From NCBI GenBank assembly GCA_035652235.1, contig DASREE010000008.1, forward strand, positions 62,001-126,000: a stretch of DNA of 64,000 bases, read 5' to 3'. Below, in pieces: positions 16,823 to 25,132 of the stretch. The translations under genes and the position numbers were made by a program. The stretch is from PALSA-612 sp035652235. Its GTDB lineage: Bacteria > Actinomycetota > Thermoleophilia > Gaiellales > Gaiellaceae. The first letter of the stretch is position 1; every line of letters begins with the position of its first letter. Under the pieces are notes generated by a model. The model did no database searches. It worked only from the letters and a program-made list of their open reading frames with translations, and was not told the DNA's origin.

Positions 16823-17036
16823 TCGCCTCGGACGCCGCCTCGACGGCCGCATCCGCCTGCGCGAGCGCCCGCGGCTGGAAGCCACCGCCGTTCGTCCGTG
16901 TCGCGGCGGCGACGCCCCGCCGGCGCTCGAGCGCCTGCTTCAGCTCGGCGCGGCGGGCAACGAGCTCCTCCACGAGCGGGCGCACACACGCCAGCAGCGC
17001 GTTCGCCTCCTCCGGCGTGAAGTAGCGCTCGGCCAC
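16632..17036 (-). CDS. DUF2203 family protein
   Basis: A 134-residue soluble protein of the DUF2203 family: N-terminal RYFTPEEANALLACVRPLVE, a helical central part, then VKDPDRGLVDFPSLRDGEEV and CWQLGEDEIRWWHTLDGGFAGR, all typical of the family. Function is unknown. The GTG at 17036 is selected because it places RYFTPEEAN at the N-terminus, and GATCAT lies six bases upstream. The gene is antisense to the end of the DUF2079 frame over 191 bp. Confidence 0.82.
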   Translation of the reverse strand: MAERYFTPEEANALLACVRPLVEELVARRAELKQALERRRGVAAATRTNGGGFQPRALAQADAAVEAASEAIMRCLGRIGALGAQVKDPDRGLVDFPSLRDGEEVLLCWQLGEDEIRWWHTLDGGFAGRRPLLP

Positions 17037-17056
17037 GGAACTATGATCAGCCCGTC
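17037..17056. promoter_or_regulatory. Bidirectional promoter, DUF2203 / PIG-V-like gene
   Basis: A 20-bp gap between divergent GTG starts. Plus-strand TATGAT (17042-17047) is 9 bases from the start at 17057. Minus-strand GATCAT (17048-17043) is six bases from the start at 17036. The elements overlap on opposite strands, as in the moeA gap. Confidence 0.5.
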
Positions 17057-18304
17057 GTGCAAGGCGGTCAACGGCTCCGGGAGCGGCGGGCACGGCGGGT
17101 CGAGATCGCTGCGCCCGTCAGCGGCTCGCCCGTCCTCGCCATCTTCCTGTGGAGCCGGGCGGCGATCTGGGCCGCAGCCCTCTTCGCGCTCTTCACCTTC
17201 CAGCCGAACCGCAACCCGCGGGCGAGCATCTGGGACGATCCGACGCTCACGCACGACCTCGGCGCAGCCGTCGACGTGTGGGCGCGCTGGGACAGCGTCT
17301 GGTTCCTGCGCATCGCCGACCACGGCTACAGCTCGGCCTCGCACGCGGACGCCGCCTTCTACCCCCTGTACCCGGCAGCGATCGCCGGGCTCGGCCGCGC
17401 CCTGTTCGGGCACTACCTGCTCGCCGGTCTCCTCATCTCGCTCGCCGCCTCGCTGGGCGCGTTCTGGCTCCTGCACCGCGCCGCGGAGGAGCGGCTCGGC
17501 GCGGAAGGAGCGCGCCGGGCGGTGCTCTACCTCGCCGTCTTCCCGATGTCGCTCTTCCTCGTCGCCGTCTACAGCGAGTCGCTCTTCCTGCTCCTCTCGC
17601 TCGCCGCCTTCCTCCTCGCCGAGCGCGGGCGCTGGCTCGGCGCGTGGAGCGCGGCGGCGCTCGCGCTGCTCACCCGCTTCGCAGGCGCCGCGCTCGTCCC
17701 CGCGCTCGTGCTCCTCGCGTGGCGATCGCCGGCGCGCCGGCGCGCGGTCGCCGGGGCGATCGTCCCTGCGGCTGCGTTCGCGCTCTACCCGCTCTTCCTC
17801 GCCCTGCACACCGGCGACGGCTGGTCGTTCGCCCGCTCGCAGGGGCTCTGGCACCGGCACCTCTCCTACGCCGGGCCGCTCGGCGGAATCTGGGACGGGC
17901 TGCGCAGCGGCTGGGCAGGAGTCGAGCAGCTCGTGAGCGGCTCGCACACCCACCGCTACTGGACGGCGGTCGAGGACACCGATCCGATGCGGGTGGCGGC
18001 GATCAACCTCGAGGCGCTCGCCTTCCTCGTCCTCTTCGTCTGGCTGGCGACGATCGCCTGGCGCCGCTTCGGCGCTCCCTACGGCCTGTTCTCGTTCGCC
18101 AGCCTGGCCATCCCTCTCAGCGTTCCCAGCGACAAGTGGCCGTTGCTCTCCATGCCGCGCTTCGGGCTCGCCGTCTTCCCGCTCTTCCTGGCGCTCGCAG
18201 TCGTCGGCGGCAGGCCGCGCCTACACGCCGGGATCGTCGCGGTGAGCGGCATCCTGCTCGGTGTCGCGGTCGTGCAATGGGCTCTCTGGCAGTGGGTCGC
18301 CTAG
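17057..18304 (+). CDS. PIG-V-like mannosyltransferase (GT-C)
   Basis: A 415-residue polytopic membrane protein. The first loop has RWDSVWFLRIADHGY, and further on come FYPLYPAAIAGLGR and SESLFLLLSLAAFLLAERG, hallmarks of bacterial PIG-V-family GT-C mannosyltransferases. The eukaryotic homologue adds the second mannose of GPI anchors using a polyprenyl-phosphate donor. Here a polyprenyl-P-mannose made by the nearby GT2 enzyme is a plausible donor. The C-terminus overlaps the next gene by 28 nt. Acceptor unknown. Confidence 0.8.
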   Translation: MQGGQRLRERRARRVEIAAPVSGSPVLAIFLWSRAAIWAAALFALFTFQPNRNPRASIWDDPTLTHDLGAAVDVWARWDSVWFLRIADHGYSSASHADAAFYPLYPAAIAGLGRALFGHYLLAGLLISLAASLGAFWLLHRAAEERLGAEGARRAVLYLAVFPMSLFLVAVYSESLFLLLSLAAFLLAERGRWLGAWSAAALALLTRFAGAALVPALVLLAWRSPARRRAVAGAIVPAAAFALYPLFLALHTGDGWSFARSQGLWHRHLSYAGPLGGIWDGLRSGWAGVEQLVSGSHTHRYWTAVEDTDPMRVAAINLEALAFLVLFVWLATIAWRRFGAPYGLFSFASLAIPLSVPSDKWPLLSMPRFGLAVFPLFLALAVVGGRPRLHAGIVAVSGILLGVAVVQWALWQWVA

Positions 18305-19155
18305 CTCTCGCGGCGCTCGCCGGCGTGCTCGCCGCGGCGCTCGCCGCGTGCGGAGAGCGGACGGAGCCGACCGGCCCCTCGCGCAGCCTGTACCCGGTCA
18401 CGGTCACGTTCGCCTCGAAGCCGGCGGTGATCCCGAGGCCGGCCCGGCGAATCGCCGTCCTCGCACCCGACGTGGAACCGATCCTCGTCGCGCTCGGCGC
18501 CGGCGGACGCATCGTCGGTACGCCGCTCGCCGCCAACGGCAGCATCCGCATCGCCCAGCTCCGCTCGCTCGCCCCCGACCTCCTCGTCGCCTCCTCAGCG
18601 ACGGACAGCCGGCAGCTCGCGCAGGCGAGGCGGGCGCTGCCGCACGCGTTCGCGTACGTGGCGAGCGACGACTCGGTCCGCGGGGTCGAGCAGACGACCA
18701 TCCAGCTGGGGCTGCTCACGAACGAGTCCGTCCGGGCGCGGCGCATCGTGCGCGCGATCGAGCAGAAGCGAGCGTACGTCCGGCGCAAGCTGCGGGGGGT
18801 ACCACCGGTGACGGTCTTCGTCGACCTCGGCTTTTTCACCACCGTCTCCAGCCAGTCGCTGATCGGCGACCTGCTGCACGACGCGCACGCCCGCAACGTC
18901 GTCGGCGAGGCGCCGCAGGTCGGTGCCGTCGACCTCGCCGAGCTGGCCAGGCTCGACCCGCGCTTCTACCTGGCGAGCTCGGACAGCGGCACCACGCTCG
19001 CGAAGCTGCGCAGGAACCGGCGCACGCGCAGGCTGGCCGCCGTCCGTGCCGGCCGTTTCGCCGTCATCGGGGCGCGCCTGCTCGAGCCGGGCCCGCACAT
19101 CGGCCAGGCGGTCGTCGAGCTCGCCCGCCTCTTTCATCCGGATGCGTTTCGCTGA
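18277..19155 (+). CDS. ABC transporter substrate-binding lipoprotein (BtuF/FepB-like)
   Basis: A 292-residue exported protein with a hydrophobic signal ending in a lipobox LAAC (about residues 22-25), so it is probably lipid-anchored. The helical-backbone metal-receptor fold typical of Fe3+-siderophore or cobalamin binding is suggested by RRIAVLAPDVEPILVALG near the start, SLAPDLLVASS in the middle and a C-terminal IGQAVVELARLFHP. No permease or ATPase gene is adjacent, so the ligand is unassigned. It begins inside the PIG-V-like gene and overlaps the HAD gene by 14 nt. A GTG at 18292 is an alternative start. Confidence 0.78.
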   Translation: MGSLAVGRLALAALAGVLAAALAACGERTEPTGPSRSLYPVTVTFASKPAVIPRPARRIAVLAPDVEPILVALGAGGRIVGTPLAANGSIRIAQLRSLAPDLLVASSATDSRQLAQARRALPHAFAYVASDDSVRGVEQTTIQLGLLTNESVRARRIVRAIEQKRAYVRRKLRGVPPVTVFVDLGFFTTVSSQSLIGDLLHDAHARNVVGEAPQVGAVDLAELARLDPRFYLASSDSGTTLAKLRRNRRTRRLAAVRAGRFAVIGARLLEPGPHIGQAVVELARLFHPDAFR

Positions 19156-19774
19156 GCTCGACGCCGTCACGGTCGACGGCTACGGCACGCTGCTGCGCCT
19201 GCGAGATCCGCTGCCGCTGCTGACGGCGGCGCTCGAGCGTCACGGCGTCGAGCGGGCGAGCGACGACATCGCCGCCGCCTTCGCCGCCGAGGTGCGCCAC
19301 TACCGTCCGCGCGCGCACCTGGCCCGGGACGGGGCGGCGCTCGACGCGCTGCGGCTCGAGTGCGTCGGCGTCTTCCTCGACGCGCTCGGCGCCGATCTCC
19401 CGCCGGCGGCGTTCGTCCACGACTTCCTCGGCTCGCTCGTCTTCGAGCCGGTTCCGGGCGCCGCCGAGGCTCTCCGCGAGCTGCGCCGGCGGAGGCTGCT
19501 GCTCGCCGTCGTCGCGAACTGGGACTGCGCGCTCGAGGAGCACCTCCGCCGAACCCGGCTGGCGCCTCTGTTCGACACCATCGTCAGCTCGGCCCGCGCC
19601 GGCGTGCCCAAGCCGGACCCGGCCATCTTCCGGCTCGCCCTCACCGAGCTCGGCGTCGCCCCCTCGCAAGCGCTGCACGTCGGCGACGAGCCGCTCGACG
19701 AGGAAGGCGCTCGCGCGGCGGGGATGCGCTTCGCAGCGGCACCGCTGGCGTCGGCGTTCGAGGGCTGGACGTGA
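19142..19774 (+). CDS. HAD-superfamily hydrolase
   Basis: A 210-residue HAD hydrolase. Motif I VTVDGYGTLL supplies the nucleophilic Asp, with Tyr two residues later as in haloacid-dehalogenase relatives. Motif III lies in GVPKPDPAIF and motif IV in HVGDEPLDEEGARAAGM. Motif II is AVVANWD, where Asn replaces the usual Ser/Thr, as in REG-2/HDHD3-like members. Probably a small-molecule phosphatase; substrate unknown. It overlaps its neighbours on both sides (14 nt and 4 nt), so it is co-transcribed with the binding protein and the CPBP protease. Confidence 0.85.
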   Translation: MRFAELDAVTVDGYGTLLRLRDPLPLLTAALERHGVERASDDIAAAFAAEVRHYRPRAHLARDGAALDALRLECVGVFLDALGADLPPAAFVHDFLGSLVFEPVPGAAEALRELRRRRLLLAVVANWDCALEEHLRRTRLAPLFDTIVSSARAGVPKPDPAIFRLALTELGVAPSQALHVGDEPLDEEGARAAGMRFAAAPLASAFEGWT

Positions 19775-20418
19775 GCGGCCGCCTGGTCGCCTGGCTCTCG
19801 TTCGTCGGCATCCAGATCCTCCTCGCCTACAGCGTCCGCGCCTCGCAGGGTAAGCCCGAGCGGAACGCCGTCTACCACTACGACCTCGCGGTCAGCGCGG
19901 TCGTCCAGTACGGCATCTTCCTCGTCGTCGTGGTCGCCATCGCCGGTGTGGGCAACGTCCGCGCCGCACTCGCGCTCCGCCGCCCCCGTTCGTGGCGGCG
20001 CGCCGCCGGCGCGGCGGCCGTCGTGCTCGCCGGCATCGTCGTCCTCAACGCGCTGCTCGACCCGATCCTGCACGCAGGGCGCGAGCAGGGACTGACCCCC
20101 ACGAGCTGGCAACCCTCGCACGCGGGAGCCTTCGCCGCCAGCTTCGCCGCCGTCACGCTCGTCGGGCCGTTCGTCGAGGAGGCCGCCTTCCGCGGGCTCG
20201 GCTTCTCGCTGCTTGCTCCCTACGGCACGCCGACCGCAATCGCCGTCGTCGGTCTCCTGTTCGGCCTCGCCCACGGCCTGGTCGACGGGCTGCCCGTCCT
20301 CGTCGCCTTCGGCGCCGGCCTCGCCTGGATCCGGGCGAGAACGGACAGCCTCTACCCACCCCTGCTCGTGCACGCTCTCTTCAACGCGGTCGCGCTCGTC
20401 GTCGCCGTGACGGCCTGA
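19771..20418 (+). CDS. CPBP-family intramembrane protease
   Basis: A 215-residue membrane protein of the CPBP (Abi/Rce1-like) family. The catalytic signature is complete: EEAAFRG near residue 136, FGLAHG near residue 163 and a terminal HALFN near residue 204. Such proteins cut peptides within the membrane or process small peptides; the substrate here is unknown. The start is GTG, overlapping the HAD stop as GTGA. Confidence 0.87.
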   Translation: MSGRLVAWLSFVGIQILLAYSVRASQGKPERNAVYHYDLAVSAVVQYGIFLVVVVAIAGVGNVRAALALRRPRSWRRAAGAAAVVLAGIVVLNALLDPILHAGREQGLTPTSWQPSHAGAFAASFAAVTLVGPFVEEAAFRGLGFSLLAPYGTPTAIAVVGLLFGLAHGLVDGLPVLVAFGAGLAWIRARTDSLYPPLLVHALFNAVALVVAVTA

Positions 20419-20426
20419 CGAGCGTC

Positions 20427-20432
20427 TATCCT
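20427..20432 (+). promoter_or_regulatory. Leaderless -10 element for the L,D-transpeptidase
   Basis: TATCCT followed by exactly six bases and the GTG start at 20439. It lies in the 20-bp gap after the CPBP gene, so the transpeptidase probably has its own promoter. Confidence 0.55.
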
Positions 20433-20438
20433 CGCGCC

Positions 20439-21596
20439 GTGCGCTGCCTCGCCGCTTCCAGCGCGTTCGCGTTGGCCGTCCTCGCCGCCGGCGGGCCTGC
20501 CGCCGCCGGCTCCGGCCCCGCCGGCGAGCTGACGCTGTCGGGTCCTGCCGCGACGGCGTACGCGCATGAGGTCGACTTCCGCGGGCGGCTGCGGCCGGCG
20601 GCGGCGGGCGTGCGGGTCGAGCTGCGCCGCGGACGCGCGTTCGTCGCCGCGACCGCCACCGCGCGCGACGGCAGCTTCCGCTTCCACGTCCGCATCGGCC
20701 GGCCCGGGCCTTTCACCGCACAGGCGCGAGCCCTCGCCTCCGCGCCCGTGACGGTCCGCATCGTCCCCTTCCTCGACGCCCAGCTCGTCGGGGCCCGCGT
20801 CGCCGGCAGCCCGCTCGCGCTGGAGGCGAGGCTGCGTCCGTCGTACGCGGGCGCACTCCGCGTCCGGGTCGAGCGCGGCGGCGGGCAGACGTTCAGCCGC
20901 ACGTTCGGCCCCGCCGCGCACGTGTCGCTCGGGACGGCGGCCATCGAGCGCTTCCGGATCGTCGTCGAGGGCCTGCCGCGGCCGGGATTCGCCGACGTCT
21001 CGCGCGCGCTCCCCGTCTCGCTGCGACCGCCGAGGCTCTCCTACGGCGGCCGCAGCCCCGTCGTCGCCCAGGTTCTGTCCCGGCTGCACGCGCTCGGCTA
21101 CGCCGTCCCCTCGACCGCCCAGACGGCGTTCGACGGAGATGTGCTCGAGAGCGTGTACGCATTCGAGAAGGTGCAGGGCCTGCCGCGGACCGGCATCGTC
21201 GACGCCGCCTTCTGGGAGCGCCTCGACCACCCGACCGTGCCGCAGCCCCGCTATCAGAGCCCGACCGCGCACATCGAGATCGACAAGGCGCGGCAGGTGC
21301 TCTACCTCGTCCGGGACGGCCAGGTTCGCCTGATCTCGCCCGTCTCCACGGCCGGGATCGCCGGCTACTCCACGCCCGAGGGCCGTTTCGCCATCTACCG
21401 TAAGGTGCCCGGCTACGACCCGAGCCCGCTCGGCGTGCTCTACAAGCCGATGTACTTCACCGGCGGGTACGCCATCCACGGGAACCCGTCCGTGCCACCG
21501 TATCCGGCCTCGCACGGCTGCGTGCGCGTGCCCAACTTCGTGATCGAGCGCCTGTACGACTCCGAGCCGTTCGGCGAGACCGTCTACGTCTACTGA
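20439..21596 (+). CDS. L,D-transpeptidase (YkuD) with peptidoglycan-binding domain
   Basis: A 385-residue secreted cell-wall enzyme. Residues 1-27 form a signal peptide, followed by beta-rich Ig-like sequence. About residues 200-252 form a PG_binding_1 domain (VVAQVLSRLHALGY, FEKVQGLPRTGIVD). The C-terminal YkuD domain runs from TAHIEIDKARQVLYLV and carries the motif AIHGN...SHGCVRVPN, with catalytic Cys at about 361. It makes 3-3 cross-links in peptidoglycan. Start choice is supported by TATCCT six bases upstream. Confidence 0.92.
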   Translation: MRCLAASSAFALAVLAAGGPAAAGSGPAGELTLSGPAATAYAHEVDFRGRLRPAAAGVRVELRRGRAFVAATATARDGSFRFHVRIGRPGPFTAQARALASAPVTVRIVPFLDAQLVGARVAGSPLALEARLRPSYAGALRVRVERGGGQTFSRTFGPAAHVSLGTAAIERFRIVVEGLPRPGFADVSRALPVSLRPPRLSYGGRSPVVAQVLSRLHALGYAVPSTAQTAFDGDVLESVYAFEKVQGLPRTGIVDAAFWERLDHPTVPQPRYQSPTAHIEIDKARQVLYLVRDGQVRLISPVSTAGIAGYSTPEGRFAIYRKVPGYDPSPLGVLYKPMYFTGGYAIHGNPSVPPYPASHGCVRVPNFVIERLYDSEPFGETVYVY

Positions 21597-21753
21597 TCCG
21601 CGCCCGCCGGCGTGCGAGCCGGCCGCCGGCGGCCGGCGTTGCACGACCCGTGCCGAGCGCCGGGCCTGGCTCGCCCTCGCCCTCGTCCTCGCTCTCGGCG
21701 GGCTTGCGATCGGCCTCGACACGGCCACACGCGGCGGGGCCGGCCCGCGCGCG

Positions 21754-22128
21754 GTGCCGTGGGTCGACCTCACCGCCCAGGCCGGCCACGCACGCTGGGC
21801 GCGCCCGACGATCAGCGTCGCCCACGACCGCGCCAAGCTCGCCGACCTCTTCCGGGTGGCCACGCTCCCGCCGCACCCGACGCCGCCGCCGATCGACTTC
21901 CACCGGCGCCTGGCAGTGCTGATCGCCGTCGGCCCGCGCTCGAGCACGGGCTACGCGCTGCACGTGGAGAGCGTCAGCGAGCGAGGCGACCGGATCGACG
22001 TCGTCGTCCGCGAGCGCACTCCAGCTCTGGGCGAGCACGTCCAGGCACGCTTGACGTATCCCTATCGCCTGATCGCCCTCCCGGCCACCCGGAAGCACGT
22101 GCACGTGCGCTACGCCGGTCGCTCGTAG
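21754..22128 (+). CDS. PrcB-C-like small protein, start uncertain
   Basis: An open frame of 124 residues from GTG 21754, with a fold pattern (HDRAKLADLFRV, PPIDFHRRLAVLIAVGPRSSTGYAL, RLTYPYRLIALP) like the PrcB C-terminal domain of secreted proteins. The same frame continues upstream without a stop and encodes a hydrophobic stretch RRAWLALALVLALGGLAIG (about 21661-21717), which looks like a signal sequence. No ATG, GTG or TTG is present ahead of it in frame. Either an unusual start or a small indel near 21640 is likely. It ends 12 bp from the convergent BFN gene. Confidence 0.6.
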   Translation: MPWVDLTAQAGHARWARPTISVAHDRAKLADLFRVATLPPHPTPPPIDFHRRLAVLIAVGPRSSTGYALHVESVSERGDRIDVVVRERTPALGEHVQARLTYPYRLIALPATRKHVHVRYAGRS

Positions 22129-22139
22129 CGCGGCCGGGC

Positions 22140-22664
22140 TCAGGCCTCGCGGTCCTCCTCGCCGGGATCCTCCTGCTCGAGCTCGGCGGCGAACTCGTCC
22201 GGGGTCACGCGGTCGAGGAACTTGCGGAACTCGTCCACGATCTCCTCCTCGTTCACCTCCTCGCCCTCGAACTCGATCGCCGACTCCTCGAGCACACGGT
22301 CCTCTGCGAAGATCGGCGCCTCGGCCCGCACCGCCAAGGCGATCGCGTCCGAGGGGCGCGAGTCGACCTCGATCTCGCCGCCGTCCTGCTGGATCGTGAT
22401 CGTGGCATAGAACGTGTTCTCGCGCAGCTCCGTCACGCACACCCGGGTCACGTGCGCCTCGAGCTGGTTGAGCGTGTCGGAGAAGAGATCGTGCGTCATC
22501 GGCCGCGGCGTGACGGCGCCCTGCAGCTTCATCAGGATGGCGGCGGCCTCGGGGTGCCCGATCCAGATGGGCAGGAACTTGTTCCCGTCGGCCGTCTTGA
22601 GGAGGACGATCGGCTGCTTCCCGACCAGATCGAAGCTGACGCCGTAGATGACCATCTCCTGCAT
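22140..22664 (-). CDS. Bifunctional nuclease (BFN/DUF151) domain protein
   Basis: A 174-residue protein of the BFN family. Landmarks are MVIYGVSFDLVGKQPIVLLK, LPIWIGHPEAAAI, RPMTHDLFSDTLNQL and DSRPSDAIALAVR, the last being a diagnostic conserved stretch. Homologues are described as DNase/RNase-like, with an acidic C-terminal UVR-like tail; here the tail is very acidic (EEVNEEEIVDEF). The biological role is unclear. A minus-strand TAAGAT at 22690-22685 may be its -10, giving a short leader. Confidence 0.85.
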   Translation of the reverse strand: MQEMVIYGVSFDLVGKQPIVLLKTADGNKFLPIWIGHPEAAAILMKLQGAVTPRPMTHDLFSDTLNQLEAHVTRVCVTELRENTFYATITIQQDGGEIEVDSRPSDAIALAVRAEAPIFAEDRVLEESAIEFEGEEVNEEEIVDEFRKFLDRVTPDEFAAELEQEDPGEEDREA

Positions 22665-22740
22665 CGCCGCTATCCCCGCGACCGATCTTAGCCGAGGCCG
22701 GTAGGCGAAAACGTAAGGCCTGGTGGCGAGCCGATCCCGG

Positions 22741-22746
22741 TAGAAT
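22741..22746 (+). promoter_or_regulatory. -10 element for tRNA-Ile
   Basis: TAGAAT lies 10 bp before the first base of the tRNA, as expected for a stable-RNA promoter -10. No good -35 could be recognised. Confidence 0.4.
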
Positions 22747-22756
22747 CCGTCTCCGC

Positions 22757-22830
22757 GGGCGATTAGCTCAGTCGGTTAGAGCGCCGCTCTGATAAGGCGG
22801 AGGTCCGTGGTTCGAATCCACGATCGCCCA
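22757..22830 (+). tRNA. tRNA-Ile (GAT anticodon)
   Basis: A 74-nt tRNA with a fully paired 7-bp acceptor stem (GGGCGAT with ATCGCCC) and discriminator A. The D arm is TAGCTCAGTCGGTTAGAGC, the anticodon loop CTGATAA, and the T arm ends in GGTTCGAATCC. The anticodon GAT reads isoleucine ATC/ATT. The 3' CCA is not encoded and must be added. It stands alone next to parB rather than in an rRNA spacer. Confidence 0.97.
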
Positions 22831-22875
22831 TCCCTCGCAGCCTCTCGTACACGGCCCCGCCCCGCGAGAAGCGCG

Positions 22876-23722
22876 CTACAGGGCGGCGGCGGCCGCCTCG
22901 AACGCCTCGGCCAGCTCGGCCAGCTCGTGCTCGTCTGCGAACGCGATCTCGACGCGGTCGCGGGCGATCGAGACGGGCCGGCCGGCCAGCCGCTCGAGCG
23001 CCTCCTGGACGCGCCGCGCGAGCGCCGGATCGACCAACCCGGCCCGCCGTGACCTCTGCCTCGCGCCCGCCCAGCGAGCGGCTCGCTCGGCCGCGCGGAC
23101 GGACAGGCTCCGGCGCACGATCTGGGCGGCGAGACGTCTCCGCCCGTCCTGGTCGGGCACGGCCAGGACGGCGCGGGCATGGCCTTCCGACAGCTCGCCG
23201 CGCTCGACCATGCCGAGCACGTCGTCGGGGAGCTCCAGCAGCCGCAGCCGGTTGGAGACCGACGGCTTCGACCGGCCGACGCGCTCCGCCAGCTCCCCGA
23301 GCGAGAGGGCGAACTCGTCGACCAGGGCCGCGTAGGCGCGCGCCTCCTCGACCGGGGACAGCTGCTCGCGGGCGACGTTCTCGACCAGCGCGAGCAGGAG
23401 CGAGTCGCGATCGTCGGCCTGGCGCACGATCGCCGGCACCGTCTCGATCCCCGCCTCCCGCGCCGCCCGCCAGCGGCGCTCGCCGGCGATCAGCTCCCAG
23501 CCACCCGCGGCGCGCGGGCGGACGAGCACCGGCTGCACGACCCCCTGCGCGCGAATCGACTCGGTCAGGCCGGCCGTCGCCTCGCTCTCGAACCGCCGGC
23601 GCGGCTGACGCGAGTTCGGGTGGATCGCCGACACCGGCAGTTGCGCGAGATCGGACTGGGCGGCACCACCGAGCAGCACCTCCAACCCGCGGCCGAGGCC
23701 ACGGCGGGAACCGGGCGACGGC

Positions 23723-23739
<17 letters not shown>
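22876..23739 (-). CDS. parB: Chromosome-partitioning protein ParB
   Basis: A 287-residue ParB CTPase. Seen: RGLGRGLEVLLGG at the N-terminus, a linker ending PRRRFESE, the GERRWRAAREAG CTP-binding box, ENVAREQLSPVEEARAY, a helix-turn-helix LGELAERVGRSKPSVSNRL, and a C-terminal dimerisation region. It loads at parS and slides as a clamp to organise the origin region. The start is TTG at 23739 inside the end of parA (17-nt overlap), giving SSAPEPSPGSRRGLGRGL. A candidate parS is at 7650-7663. Confidence 0.94.
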
Positions 23740-24487
<748 letters not shown>

Positions 24488-24493
24488 TCTCTC

Positions 24494-24527
24494 TTCGACC
24501 CCGGACGGTCTTCGACCCCGGACGGTC
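24494..24527. repeat. Perfect 17-bp tandem repeat upstream of parA
   Basis: TTCGACCCCGGACGGTC is present twice, head-to-tail with no gap (24494-24510 and 24511-24527), 7 bp upstream of the parA ATG at 24487. Each unit contains the dyad GACC-N6-GGTC. Its position between rsmG and parA fits a duplicated operator or promoter element. Confidence 0.75.
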
Positions 24528-24541
24528 GGCTCCTGCAGCGC

Positions 24542-25132
24542 TCAGACGAGCGGCCGCTTCCTGGCCATGCCCGTGCGCCTCGGGAACCCCACCGGGGTGG
24601 GCGCGAGCTTCGCGACGACGAGCAGCCCGGAGTGCTCCTCGGGCAGGCCACCACCGAGACGGGCGGAGACCCTCGCGACCGCGGACGTGTCGGCGAAGGG
24701 GCCGACGAACAGGATGGCGGCGCCGCCCGGGGCGACGAGCGGCAGGCACCACTCGGTCGCCACGGGTGGAGGCGCGAGCGCACGCGCAAGCGCGACCCCG
24801 TAGCGGTCGACCGGCTGCTCCTCCGCCCGGCCGCGGACGACCGTGACGTTCGGCAGCTCCCGCGCGACCCGCTCGAGAAAGCGGCACTTGCGCTCGCTCG
24901 CCTCGAGCAGCACGATCTCCCGGTCCGGCATGGCGATCGCGAGCGGGACGCCGGGTACGCCCGCGCCGGAGCCCACATCCACGACGGTGCCGGCAAAGCG
25001 CCGCACCTGGGGCACGGCCACGAGACTTCCCTCCACGAGCGTGCGCCAGGCAAGCCCACGTTCGCGGACAGCGGTCAGCCCGGGCACGCGCAGGAGCTCG
25101 TCGAGCCAGCGGCGGAGCCGCGGGTCGCTCAA
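24542..25132 (-). CDS. rsmG: 16S rRNA (guanine-N7) methyltransferase RsmG
   Basis: A 196-residue SAM-dependent methyltransferase. SAM motif I is VVDVGSGAGVPGVPLAI, followed by LLEASERKCRFLERV and the GRAEE loop, typical of RsmG (GidB), which makes m7G527 in 16S rRNA. It is a little shorter than many homologues at the N-terminus. TTG at 25132 overlaps the khpB stop as TTGA, so the gene is translationally coupled to khpB. Loss of this enzyme in other bacteria gives low-level streptomycin resistance (family knowledge). Confidence 0.92.
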   Translation of the reverse strand: MSDPRLRRWLDELLRVPGLTAVRERGLAWRTLVEGSLVAVPQVRRFAGTVVDVGSGAGVPGVPLAIAMPDREIVLLEASERKCRFLERVARELPNVTVVRGRAEEQPVDRYGVALARALAPPPVATEWCLPLVAPGGAAILFVGPFADTSAVARVSARLGGGLPEEHSGLLVVAKLAPTPVGFPRRTGMARKRPLV

